Source: Asterias amurensis
Lineage: Eukaryota > Echinodermata > Asteroidea > Forcipulatida > Asteriidae
Length of the DNA: 64,000 bases
NCBI RefSeq assembly: GCF_032118995.1
Contig: NC_092667.1
Span: 1,790,931 to 1,854,930 of the forward strand
Direction of reading: 5' to 3'
This document shows positions 1 through 10,241 of the stretch, one piece after another (the first letter of the stretch is position 1; each line of letters opens with the position of its first letter). Under the pieces are notes generated by a model. The model did not search any database. It had not been told where the DNA came from and saw nothing but the letters and a program-made list of their open reading frames with translations. Both the position numbers and the translations under genes were made by a program.

Positions 1-352
1 TGTAGGTAAGATATTTCACAAGATGAATTACTGATTCACATAAAAAAATCCCCTGAAATTGTGTTTCTGGGTGTAATTTTATGACAAAACACAGTCCGCC
101 ATTTTATAGAACCAAATTTTGGACTCCTTAAAAAACACCTATGTGACTCTGCTGGTTTACATATTTATAAAATAACATTTTAATTTAGTCAAATAACACA
201 TTATTACGTGTTTAAAGTGCATGAACAAAAATCTTTAAAAAGGATAAGAAGCAATTCTAAATGGCAAGATTTCAAGAGATCTTAAGGCAATGTACCCGAA
301 TAATCTTCATTAAAGGTAGTTTGGCCAGATATTGAGCAATCTTTCACAGGAG
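1..352. other. 3' flank of lectin A
   Basis: AT-rich sequence with no gene. On the minus strand an ATTAAA at about 178-183 is a candidate polyadenylation signal for lectin A, about 170 bp after its stop. Confidence 0.4.
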
Positions 353-3300
353 CTACAGTGCTCGTACTGGACGCTGACAGATTAACTTGCGTGTGCTTCC
401 ACAAACCCCATCGTGCCAACCTGAATCATTGCTTGCAGCGCAGTCTTGGTCCCCTTTGTAATCATATGGCTGACCATCCTGCCATCTCTTGTCCTGCACG
501 TCAATAGTACCTTCACCCAAACACACCCAGGTACCTGAAACAAGTCAATAAAAAATAAAAAGTCTCATTATACAATGTCCACAAAGAGTTAAAGGCAGTG
601 GACACTATTGGTAATTACTCAAAATAATTATTCGCATAAAACTTTTCTTGGTGACGAGTATAATGGGGAGAGGTTGATGGTATAAAACATTATGAGAAAC
701 GGCTCCCTCTGAAGTGCCATAGTTTTCGTGAAAGAAGTAAATTTCCACATTGATTTCGAGACCTTAGATTTAGAACTTGAGGTCTCGAAGTCAACCATCT
801 AAACGCACACCATTTCGTATTCAGACAGGGGTGTTTTTTAGGTGTTCGGGCCAACAGCCCGGAACACCTCTTATTTTTGTTCGTTTTTTTTATTTTATTG
901 ATACTTCTTCTTCTTCTTCTTCTTCTCTTCTGTACGTCCCTTGGCCCCTAACAGAAACATCTTTTCAAACATCGTATGAACTTGAAACTTCACACATAGT
1001 TAGATATTCATTAGGAGAAGAAACCGTGTGAGTTACGTCATGATGACGTCATCAATTCTTGAGTTATGAATATTCAAAGTTTATTAATTCAAAAAATCAT
1101 AACTTTTGATCTACATGAGGGATTCTTACAATCGAAATCGTCATTGAAAACTCCGTAAACGCCCCACAGACACGACCCCATTTTGATGTTGTCTTCCGGC
1201 TGAAAAAAGAGGTTGAAAATTTCAAAATTCACGTCTAAAGAACGACGTAAATCCCCATTGGTACATGTATGTGCATAAACATTGCACGTAGGCATGATAC
1301 ACACAATGTGTAGTGTATTAGCGATGCAGCAGAGTCACGCTCCAGTGATCATCCATAGAGCGCGAAAAAGCTTCATGAAGAATAGTCTTCGTTCAAGGCG
1401 GTTAAAACATACATGCCACTTACAGTCTTTTCTACAGTCGTCAATATTTCCTAACTTCATATTTCCTAAACTACATAAGCTATTTTGACAATCTGTACAT
1501 CATATAAAAGGGCTTTACGTACTTTACAGAAATGGATATGTTGGTGAACTTTCGTTGACCTTTTGACCTGTTTAAACCGGAATTGACTGTGAAATGATTT
1601 GAAAGGGCGTTGTTTATTGCCTTTTAGGTTGAAATATATACATCCTTTGATGCTTTACCATCACAGCATACAAGTCTGGCAAAGGTCTGGTTTAAAACAA
1701 ATATTACTGATGACGCCACCAAACATACACTTTTACTAGAGTAATCATGTTGTTTTGACAGTTTCTGCAATTTGAATCATTTATTACAAATCTTGAGAAC
1801 AAAGCAAGGTAGTATTTGTAGTATTTTTTTTTTAATCCAGGCTTTTACTCCCGGAAACCGAACACCTTGAGTTTGTTCACAAACTCTCAATCTCTAGTTT
1901 CTTTCATTATTGTCTCGCAAGTTCGATGACCGATTGAGCTAAAATTTTCACAGGTTTGTTATTTTATGCATATGTTGAGATACGACAAATTGACCAATAT
2001 TGTCATTGTCTTTAATGATCAACAATTTCATTATTTTATAATGATATTGAAAGATACAGACTTAATTTTGAGGGAGTTTACTCATCTACCATGTTTGTGT
2101 ATAATAAATTAAGCATTTTTAATTAATTAAAAAAAATACTGGTTAGAATGAAATTAATTTATCAGACATGCTGATCTCAGCTAAATAATAATTTAACAAT
2201 GTAGCTGTTCACTTGTGGAAAGTCTTTACGATCATTTTGTAATACATGCTAGCTCTAACCTGTGTTCAAAACAGAATATGGTCTATGGCGTCATTGACGG
2301 CATTTACTTTATTCCTTAACTCTATTATGACAGTTTCACCCGTTTGCACAATGGGTGAATAGTTGTACCCATCGCGCCATTCGTGCAAAATAATGGATCG
2401 ATAACAATAGCATGAAACCGCAGGTGTGGGTTATATACTATCAACAGCTCCCCATTGCTTGTTACCAAGTAAGTTTTTATGCTAGCAATTATTTTGAGTA
2501 ATGACCAATAGTATCCAATAGTATCTAGTCTTATCTCGAGTTACTCGTCCTAACTTAGGACCAGCCATATGTTTTTTATATCTCTTGGGACTAGTTCTAA
2601 GTAACAACTATATAGTCCCAACTTTTTGTGAAATCGACCCCAGAAGGTCTTAAATAAATACTGTGATTTGCAGTTCATCAAAATATAATTTTCTCGACTT
2701 TGGCAAGTCCCGAGGGAAGTTAATCACAGGACTTTGTTATTTGAAAGGTTTTCTTATTTTAATAATTAAGTCTCTATTTTGACTTGAAAATAAAACTTTC
2801 CCGAATTAGGAAAGCATTTTCCCATTGTCCTCCATTTCTCCTTAAATCAAAGCTTGAACTGTAATTTCGTTTGTTGGATTGTACCGGTAGCGTGTCCCTC
2901 TACTCGGGGGCAAAAATCCCTGGTGTGACTGGAAATGCAGTTACATTGCCGCTTTTGTACTTTTTTCTCTACTATTTATGATTTGATTTCAGAGAAAAAT
3001 AGTATACAATTAGGTCTCAAAACCAAGTATCAGAAAGCACACAACTTTGTGTGACAAAGGTTATTTTTCTTTCATTATTATCTCGCAACTTCGACAACCG
3101 ATGAGCTCAAACTTTCACAGGTTTGTTATTTTATGCATATGTTGAGATACATTAACTGTGAAGGCTAGTCTTTGACAATTACCAATAGTTTAACAAAACG
3201 GTATGCCACACCGCTGCACTTTTGAACTCCCTACACAGTACCTGTATCTTGTTTTCCACAGTAGATATTTCCGCTTACTGATTTTTCCTTATTTTTCTCA

Positions 3301-3674
3301 TAGCCCTCAGCCTAGGTGGCATTTTGTCAATTGAAACTAACTAACAGAATAAGTTTTTAAAACATCATTTTTAGAATTGTGTACAAACCTTCAGCGTCAA
3401 TGTCGTTGCAACCAATCCAGAACCATTGGCCACTGAACATGTTGTGGAGTTGTTGAAACTCTTCTACGGATCGAGGGACAACCATCACCCCACCCAACTC
3501 AACACAAACCTGCTTGCCCTCATACCATGTAACCTCGGCATCATGCATCTTGTAGCATTTGTCTTGCCACTGACTCCAAGAAGGGGGGCATGACTTCCAA
3601 CACCGACCATTTACAGCAGCGTAGTCTGCCATCATAAATATACCCACAACACCCAGCAGTTTGCTTGCCAACAT
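353..3674 (-). CDS. Secreted C-type lectin A, two exons
   Basis: Two exons on the minus strand: 3389-3674 (start ATG at 3672-3674) and 353-534 (stop TAG at 353-355), joined by a 2,854-bp intron in phase 1. The donor is GTTTGT and the acceptor TTTCAG. The product is about 155 residues. A hydrophobic signal peptide (MLASKLLGVVGIFMM) is followed by a long-form C-type lectin domain: the CW..CPPxWSQWQDKCYK start, a WIGCND motif, then TWVCLGEGTID, a loop QPYDYKGDQDC, WHDGVC and the final LICQRP. The usual EPN/QPD tripeptide is replaced by QPY and WND by WHD, so calcium and sugar binding may be altered. One codon is missing in the CLDGEG segment of its paralogues. An in-frame ATG also lies at 3686, but the TATA-like box at about 3712-3718 favours 3674. 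Expected role: extracellular pattern recognition or agglutination. Confidence 0.87.
589..2015. mobile_element. MITE family A split by another insertion
   Basis: The 5' half (TTAAAGGCAGTGGACAC at 589) runs to about 835. The 3' half resumes at about 1898 (TTTCTTTCATTATTGTCTCG) and fades near 2010. The interval 840-1867 starts AGGTGTTCGG and ends CCGAACACCT, a 10-bp inverted pair, and probably inserted later. All lies in the lectin A intron. Confidence 0.55.
840..1867. mobile_element. About 1-kb insertion with AGGTGTTCGG ends
   Basis: Bounded by AGGTGTTCGG and its reverse complement. It holds a CTT microsatellite at 903-928 and a double CRE-like ACGTCATGATGACGTCA at about 1035-1051. No coding sequence and no clear target duplication were seen. 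Confidence 0.4.
2016..3388. other. Rest of lectin A intron with repeat fragments
   Basis: Holds pieces of MITE family A (about 2435-2525 and 3058-3195) and a fragment ending GTGAAATCGACCCC (about 2530-2645) that also occurs at 33509-33592. No gene seen. Confidence 0.5.
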
Positions 3675-3775
3675 TTTGCAGACCATCTCTTGACAAATTT
3701 AAAATGCTGCCAGATATAAGCAATAGGTGCACACTTCACTTCACAGAACCGTGCCAAGATAGTTTATTGCCTTTT
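3675..3775 (-). promoter_or_regulatory. Core promoter of lectin A
   Basis: Minus-strand TTATATCTGG at about 3711-3720 lies where the paralogues have TATAAAA or TATAAAT, about 40 bp before the ATG. The block is conserved among all four lectin genes (CTGGCAGC, then CAAGAGATGG before the start). The conserved upstream part is cut off at about 3774 by a 314-bp MITE. Confidence 0.6.
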
Positions 3776-4087
3776 AAAGGCAGTGTGGACACTATTGGTA
3801 ATTACTCAAAATAATTATTAGCATACAACCTTTTTTGGTGACGAGTAATGGGGAGAGGTTGGTGGTTTAAAACATTGTGAGAAAGTGCAATATTTTTCTA
3901 CGAATTTGATTTCGAGACCTCAGATTTAGAACTTGAGGTCTCGAAATCAACCATCTACACGCACACAACTTCGTGTGACACAGGTGAGCTCAAATTTTCA
4001 CAGGTTTTTTATTTTGTGCATATGTTGAGATACACCAACTGTGAAGGCTAGTCTTTGACAATTACCAATAGTGTCAACTGCCTTTAA
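3774..4087. mobile_element. MITE family A, complete copy in lectin A promoter
   Basis: A 314-bp element bounded by TTAA at both ends, with terminal inverted repeats starting TTAAAGGCAGTG and ending CACTGCCTTTAA-like. Internal palindrome: CCTCAGATTTAGAACTTGAGG at about 3930. It has no coding capacity. It separates the core promoter of lectin A from the conserved upstream block at 4085-4170. The TTAA target recalls piggyBac or Kolobok, but the superfamily is not determined. Confidence 0.85.
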
Positions 4088-4175
4088 AACAAGGCTCATC
4101 GAGTCACACAAAGAAACAGCGCAACAGCAACAAACTAATCAAAATAGCTTCATGATAGAATTTTGAAAAAAATAA
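4085..4175 (-). promoter_or_regulatory. Upstream block of lectin A, displaced
   Basis: Matches the block upstream of the other lectin genes (GGCTCAT, then GAGTCAC, AAAGAAACAGCGCAAC). Here the AP-1-like core is CGAGTCA. In lectin B the same block follows the core promoter directly, so the MITE inserted between the two parts. Confidence 0.6.
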
Positions 4176-4519
4176 CTAGCTGGAGAATAGCAAGAATTTT
4201 AGATGAGAAAAAATTTAAACCACTGCTAGAGAAAATGACTTGCAAAATGTTTTCTCGAAGACTTTGAATTTATTTCAGTGACAGAAGAGTGTACACTTGA
4301 GCAGGCATAGCTGCTTAGGGGATGGGATATGGGACATGGGGGTGCTAGCTCTGCCCCTCAAAAAACAAACAAACCCCAAAACAACATGATTGAGATCTGA
4401 TTCTCCCCCCCCCCCCATTTTGGATATTATGGATTGGCCCAGTTTAGGATATCAATGAATAAGACTCCCAGGTCATAACATTAAATGGCTGTAATTAATT
4501 GGAACTCAAATATCAACAA

Positions 4520-4645
4520 CAACAAGACTCATTGAGTCACACAAAGAACAGCGCAACTAGGAGTTCTTCTATAACAGTGATAAATCAATCAAAATGTAAG
4601 AAAATATAATGCAATAGAATTTGAAAAATAAATTCAGGCTACAAA
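4520..4645 (-). promoter_or_regulatory. Second, orphan copy of the lectin upstream block
   Basis: Plus-strand GACTCATTGAGTCACACAAA followed by GAACAGCGCAAC, GGAGTTCT and AACAGTGATAAATCAATC repeats the lectin upstream block. It includes an intact AP-1 consensus TGAGTCA at about 4531. No lectin exon follows within several hundred bases, so this is a duplicated regulatory fragment or a relic of a lost gene. Confidence 0.55.
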
Positions 4646-4649
4646 ATTT

Positions 4650-4805
4650 CTCTTTGAGAGGGCAAGGCCTTTTTCATATTGAAGAGAGCACTTCCTTTAA
4701 TAAATCTTAAAGTCTATGGGACACTTTGGAAGGGGAACCGAGGCCAAGACCAGGGCAACGGAGGCCTTGGCCTTTGTCGCCTTCATGTAAATTCCAGGCC
4801 TGAAA
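4650..4805. repeat. Interspersed repeat, GAGGGCAAGGCC family
   Basis: GAGAGGGCAAGGCC, then GAACCGAGGCCAAGACCAGG and GGAGGC. Related copies occur at about 35990-36125, 40150-40255 and 59985-60225. No coding sense; class unknown. Confidence 0.45.
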
Positions 4806-5384
4806 TTAGACCTGAAATTATTATGATTTTGAGTTGTGCAATGAGATGATGTTCTCTGAGACCTGCAATTTATTTCAAGACAGAAGGTAATTTTGCTGTA
4901 TTCGCATTGATTTTTTGCCCAAACAATTTGATATGGAACTTTTGTAGAATTATTGCAAATTGCAGTCTCCTGACATACATGCATCATAACATTGCCATCT
5001 AATATATGGCTAGGTGCACATGATAATCGGATAAGCAACCTTCTTTTTACCATCTCAAACGACATTTCCACATTGCTATTAAAAAAATACCTCGTAACAT
5101 CAAAATCATCTCCCCGTTATAATTTTTCTCTCCGCCCGAGTGGTTTACTAGAATCCAATTTTGGTACAGTGTAGGCCAAACACCCCAATTGCTAAATTCT
5201 AATCTTTTCACAAGAATGAAACGAAAAGTTCAAATCCGACGGTTTGGTGGTTTTTGTGGTATAAACATTTGATGATTTGTTATTACTGCGTACACTGTAA
5301 CGAGCCTTGTCGTCACTACCTCTGCATGAAAGCACGCAGTTCCCTTGAAAAAAAAGTGTGTCTCAGATGTATGTACTCATCAAT
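4806..5384. other. No gene seen
   Basis: AT-rich intergenic sequence. Short open frames on both strands show no family similarity or splice context. Confidence 0.4.
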
Positions 5385-5900
5385 ATTTATATATTACCCC
5401 AGACAATTTCTCTACTCATATTGGTGGAGAGCGCATCACGTGGGTGTGCATAAACCTTTTGTTAATGCACAATGGAGCCCTGTTTTTGCACACTGAGCTG
5501 GCTTCCGCGTATCGGGCGCGCAAGATTATCACGCGCAAATCATAGCTAGCAGTGCGCGCGTGTACACAACCCACACGCCTCGAACAGATTCTTCACAAAG
5601 TTTTGGATTTTTTTTTTGTCAAACCTCAAATTTTCAATTGTTAAAGTGTCTATAACTGTATTTGTTTCTGTTTTTTAACAAAATGGCATTTATGAATGGG
5701 AATAAAAGAGTAGTGACTCGTTCTTCAACTTCCATTTAAAACCTTTCAGGGTCGTTGCCGTGCGATAAAAGCCCTCGCCTTGGGCCTTTATCACACGGCC
5801 GCCGACCCTTCCGGCTTTAATCGTACGTTGAAGAACTCGTCGCTACCCTTTTATTCCCAGATTATGCATTCTGATTGGTCGAACATTGGTCATGTGGGAT
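5385..5900. mobile_element. Repeat family E, copy 1
   Basis: Begins near ACCCCAGACAATTTCTCTAC and TTGGTGGAGAGCGC, carries a CpG-rich stretch (GGGCGCGCAAGATTATCACG), and ends near CTCGTCGCTACCCTTTTATT. A close relative lies at 9784-10241; more distant ones at 31745-32135 and 63788-64000. Non-coding; probably a non-autonomous DNA element. Confidence 0.55.
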
Positions 5901-5944
5901 GTTCATTGGCATGTGATATGGACTTGTCCATTGTTGATGAAATG

Positions 5945-5972
5945 AAAAAAAAAAAAAAAAAAAAAAAAAAAA
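5945..5972. repeat. Run of 28 A
   Basis: An uninterrupted A homopolymer directly after family E sequence. It could be a retroposon tail, but no matching body is obvious upstream. Confidence 0.8.
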
Positions 5973-6505
5973 CGCTGGTTGGCATGGACCGCAGAATGTT
6001 AGTAAAACACTCAACATCAAGAGATGTTTAAACCAAATTCAACATTTTCTGCAAATTTTCAATTAAAGAAAGTACCTCAAATGATTGGTTGTTGTGTTTC
6101 CAACAATTTCAAGACTATCTTTGATTATTTTTTGTAACATTACTACAAACAGTAGCTGTATGTTTTTGTTTCGCATTAATATGGCTCTCCATACAATGTA
6201 GCTTTCTAATCTAGGTTGGCAAAAACTTTGGTTTTGTCGTTGCAATAGAAAGGTCTATAAAGACTGTCTCTGTGAACTAACAAATAAATGACCCGTGTCT
6301 CCATTGTTTTGCTTCAGTGATGGCGCTCAATGCATGCCACCTAATAATAAAAGTCACCTTGCATACAATTAAGTGATTTCTACTTGTAGAGAAAACAGAA
6401 AAAAACTGTCACTGTATTTTCATCAAAAGCCGAATCAATGCATCCATGTTTTAGTGTGGTGACTAATTGAGTACCAACTGCTTCTCTATTGTTATTTTCC
6501 TCTAG

Positions 6506-6637
6506 ATATCAAAATGTAACTTGGAGAATGAGAAGTCTAACCAGTTTCATGCTGAGCTAGAATGACGCATCAAAAGCCTTGCTGAGCAGCTTCAGAGCAG
6601 TCTTAAAGATCATCAATACGTCAAAAAGTATCAGAAG
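6506..6637 (+). pseudogene. Orphan coiled-coil exon with one stop
   Basis: A 132-bp phase 0-0 unit preceded by a pyrimidine tract and CTCTAG and followed by GTAAGAC. It reads ISKCNLENEKSNQFHAELE, TGA, then RIKSLAEQLQSSLKDHQY and VKKYQK: 44 codons of charged coiled-coil character with one in-frame TGA at codon 20. The splice signals look functional. No neighbouring exon was found. It may be a remnant of a coiled-coil (for example centrosomal or cytoskeletal) gene; I cannot name it. Confidence 0.45.
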
Positions 6638-6764
6638 GTAAGACAACAATAGTAGTTTAATATGCCATTAGCATGAGTGGAACACAAAAACGTAGTATTT
6701 CAGTGTCCTGTTAGTGTTGGTTCCCATGCAGGAGCTCTATTTGTGTATTAATAAGATAAGAAAA

Positions 6765-7185
6765 TCTAACCCCTATCGAAACCGCTGTCACACCTCGAAC
6801 CACTCGCCACCAGAGGGCGCTCATTTTCATAACCGCTATCGCACCATGAACTGCTATCACAGTAGCCTGAGCATTTTACGTCAGGTGGCTCGTGAAATCA
6901 CCCAGGCCTCAATTCTGCGTCAATGTCCTGAAGTTCACATGGTATGCATTGATTTTGCAAATCACGTTTACATATAAAACACCATTATAAATCGTGTACA
7001 TACTGTACGTTGTATCCAATATCGCTGGTTCTGAACAAAAACCTGTCTGACAGGGGACCAGGCTACTATCACAGCAGCTCCTGTGATTGCGGAACTTGGT
7101 GTGATGGGTGTTACAGGAATGATAGAGCCCTCTGGTGGTGAGTGGTTCGAAGGGTGATTGCGGTTAGATAGCGGTTATTAGGTTT
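6765..7185. mobile_element. Foldback element with GAACCACTCGCCACCAGAGG arms
   Basis: The left arm (about 6768-6870: CTATCG, CACACCTCGAACCACTCG, CCACCAGAGGGC) is matched inverted by 7070-7185 (CCCTCTGGTGGTGAGTGG, TTCGAAGGGTGATTGCGG). The second pairing is CTATCACAGTAGCCTG with CAGGCTACTATCACAG. Non-coding. Confidence 0.6.
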
Positions 7186-7239
7186 TCATGACTATTTGCA
7201 TTCGTGAAGTCAACTGGAATGTCTACGTCTGAGATCCAA

Positions 7240-7500
7240 AATGGACACAGAAGTCGGGTTGAATGGCGAAGTGGTATCTTCTTGCCTTCCACCTCTAGGA
7301 CCCCGGTTCGAATCCTGCCAGGGGTACTGTATAAAGTGGAGTTGGGTTTTCAGGGGACCAGTCTACTGTGATAGGGGAGGGATGATAGCCCAGTTCATGC
7401 ATAGTGGTTGAGTTTTCGTAGGCACTTGTGTTCCTGACTAAACAACTGGATGCAAGGGTTTAAAACAATATGCTTGTTCTTTATTTAGGGGCCATTTTTT
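7240..7500 (+). repeat. tRNA-derived SINE
   Basis: A box-like TGGCGAAGTGGT at about 7264 and B box GGTTCGAATCC at about 7304 with tRNA spacing. The acceptor stem does not close and no tRNA fold is complete, so this is a SINE head rather than a tRNA gene. Confidence 0.55.
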
Positions 7501-7709
7501 TAAACTAGAATCGGTCTTTATATACACCCACATGTTCGACCAATCATAGTGTGCGTAAACTGTCTGTGGTATTTATTATTTAGGCAATAACATTGTGAGA
7601 AGCCAGTCGGTTGGTGGCCGCTGTTAATGGACTGAACCAATGTTTTCATTTGGAAGGTCTGCAGGGTTGGTCAGGATTAGTTTTCATGGGTCTTGGTTGG
7701 GATTAACTC

Positions 7710-8045
7710 TGAGGGGTTGGGGTTGTTTTGGGGGTAATTTAAAAAGTTACCTAAAACATGGCTTTTGGTGCATGTAATTTATTTTGAGCGTGTAGTGCTG
7801 AGAAAGTTTCACATAAACATCATCATTAGTATCAGTTATACTCGCATTCTTACATCAATTAGTTTTATTACTCATCAGTTTAGTCAGACGGATACATCGT
7901 CTCTTCTTGAAAACTTGTGGTGATGGCTCTATGAGAGCCGGTTGGTTTATTCAATGAGTGTGCTCTAAAGTAGTCGTTATAAGAGACAGTGACAACGACG
8001 AGAGTACAGTTGTCGAAATGTTGAAATTGAACCAACCAGCTTTTC
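7710..8045. repeat. 330-bp dispersed repeat, copy 1
   Basis: Matches 21740-22075 in order: GGCxTTTGGTGCAT, AATTTATTTTGAGC, CTCTTCTTGAAAACTTG, AGAGCCGGTTGGTTTATTCA, CTCTAAAGTAGTCGTTATA, GACGAGAGTACAGTTGTCG. Contains two short hairpins near the end. Non-coding. Confidence 0.65.
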
Positions 8046-8819
8046 CAGGGCCACCATCTTGCTCAAATCGGTTTCTGAAAGGCTAAACTAAAATCTGCCT
8101 TCACATCGTAAAGATACAAATCTCACAAACCCTGTTATGTTTCCATGATTGTATACGGTACGTACCTCTATAATATCTCAACATACATTTGAAGTATTTT
8201 CAGTTTATAACGAATCAGAGAAAAAATACATATTATTACAATGCAAAATTGAACAACCAAACTTCGTTCATGAGCGATTAAAATAATTTGAGGAGTTCGT
8301 GGCACATTGGAACATTCGGAAAACTTAATCCTCTACAACTGAAATAATCATTGATTTTAGTGATTTTTTTTCTTGTTATGTTGGATATCTGCCTGGACAA
8401 AGCCACATGAATGTATGTTATTAGTTCTGTTATTGGACCAAAAAGGGAATTTTCTTAGACTTACCCTATTGTTAGCGTGAAGTAGATTTTGCCATGTATT
8501 TTTTTTATAAAATAATGCTTTCAACTTAGTTAATGTTAATGTTTAAAATATACAGTTAACCAGTTAAACAATACTTGATACAAGAACAATGCCAACAACA
8601 ATGTTTACAATTGCACTTAGCAAATAACTCATTATACTTCTGCCAGGTTCTTTTCTGATTTGCAAAACAGTTACCCACCATTCCTACCCATAACCCACTT
8701 CTCTGAATAAATTAGAAAACGTTGCATGAACCAAAGAGATCACATTTTGTTGAATTTTATAAGCAGCACATTTCGAAACCAACATAACTTCAATATCTCA
8801 AACGGTTATATGAACACTA
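8046..8819. other. No gene seen
   Basis: AT-rich, no recognisable repeat or exon. Confidence 0.4.
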
Positions 8820-9003
8820 TTTGTTTTGTTTTTACCCATATATACATGTACACCGATGTGTGTTGACACTGTTATGCTCAGTATTTTCCCGAGTTCTGTT
8901 AAAAAATAAAATCACAGGCATATAACTCGGGTGGGATTCGAACCCACGACCATTACTATTCTGTAGAAGTAACCAATTAGACCACCGAGATTGCCCTGTA
9001 GCT
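8820..9003 (-). repeat. tRNA-derived SINE, best-preserved head
   Basis: On the minus strand the head has A box TGGTCTAATTGG and B box GGTTCGAATCC (8935-8985). The body follows: CTCGGGAAAATACTGAGCAT, AACACACATCGGTGTACATG, ATGGGTAAAAAC. The same body occurs at 19195-19345, 21408-21579, 39140-39235 and 43305-43365. Confidence 0.7.
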
Positions 9004-9783
9004 AGAGGCAGTTCAAATTTTATGTTTTAGCGGGGGGCACTGTAACGGTTTATTATATGGGTAAAACCAATGCAAATTTTACATCTATTACATTAAAGTT
9101 ATGAAAACTGTCGGTGTGCAGGGCGGGATGTAATGGACTTTTTTTGTAATAGTCAGTTTTTAAAGATGGCAGCTGCAAAAATAGGGTTTCCTTAAACTGT
9201 TTAATATAATATTCAATTTGCAAAAACCTTTATATAGAAAAACTTGTGGTGTTCCAAAAACTACTTAAATATCTTTTTAAAATGATGCTGCTACTCCAGT
9301 TCAGGAACAACGGGAAAAAAAATCATGTTATATCTTGAAGAGTGCTTACGTTAATGGTGACTTCACTAATGGTTTCTGGGTTGAGCATTTACTAACATGG
9401 CTGCCATCTTGATGAAACATTTTTGAAACAATGACGTAATATATAAGTTGTTTTACACAATCATTCTGACCAAAATAATGAACTCCGTTTTACGTGTTAA
9501 GTTATTACGGGAACTGTGAAAAATAATATAAATTAAGTGATAACCAGAATAGAAACAATGTAGAAAACGCCAGTATTGCTCCTTTTTCAGTTGAAACAGA
9601 GACAGGGACATATAAATTTAATTTAATATAGTCCCATATTAAAGTAGCAAGATGGATGACCCCGATGCAACATTTTCTCTTTTTACCCCAACATTCCAAG
9701 TATAGTGGCTTGGGTGTTTTACAAAAAGATTACCACAAAGCGAATAAGCAGTTAACGACCCCCAATTAACCGCTTTAATCCTT
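9004..9783. other. No gene seen
   Basis: AT-rich sequence with no supported exon. Confidence 0.4.
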
Positions 9784-10241
9784 ATTCATAAATACCCCAG
9801 ACGGTTTCTCTACTCTACCATTGGTGGAGAGCTCGTCACGTGGGGGTGTTTAAACGGTTGATAATGACAAGTGTTTATAACCGGCTGGCTTCCGCGTGTC
9901 AGGCGTGCAAGATTATCACGCGGAATTCATTTCTATTTGTAACAGCGCGTAATCTACTTCTAAGCGCGCGCGTAATCTATTTCTAAGCGCGCGCGTGTAC
10001 ACACAACCAAAGCGCAATAGACTCTTAACAAAGTTTTTGAACAAAATATTTCAAACCTCGAATTTTCAACTGTCAAAGTGTCTGTATTTTTTAATGTTTT
10101 TTTAACAAAAGGGCATTTATGAATGGGAATGAAAGAGTAGTGACCTTGCAGAGTCGTTGCCGTGCCTTATCACACGGCAATTCGATCCTGCCGTCTTTAA
10201 ACGGCCGTGTAAGAACTCGTCGCTACCCTTTTATTCCCTTA
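9784..10241. mobile_element. Repeat family E, copy 2, supplies lectin B stop
   Basis: ATAAATACCCCAGACGG, ACCATTGGTGGAGAGCTCG to CTCGTCGCTACCCTTTTATT. A tandem TAATCTATTTCTAAGCGCGC repeat lies at 9950-9992. The last codons and stop of lectin B (10223-10241) fall inside this copy. Confidence 0.65.

Noticed and set aside
7930-7946. Histone-type 3' stem-loop (GGCTCTATGAGAGCC)
   Set aside because: The loop is three bases instead of four, the second copy does not keep the stem, and no histone frame precedes it.
8930-9003. tRNA gene
   Set aside because: The A and B boxes are good but the acceptor stem does not pair and the sequence continues into a repeated SINE body. The same applies at 7260, 32645 and 63320-63384.
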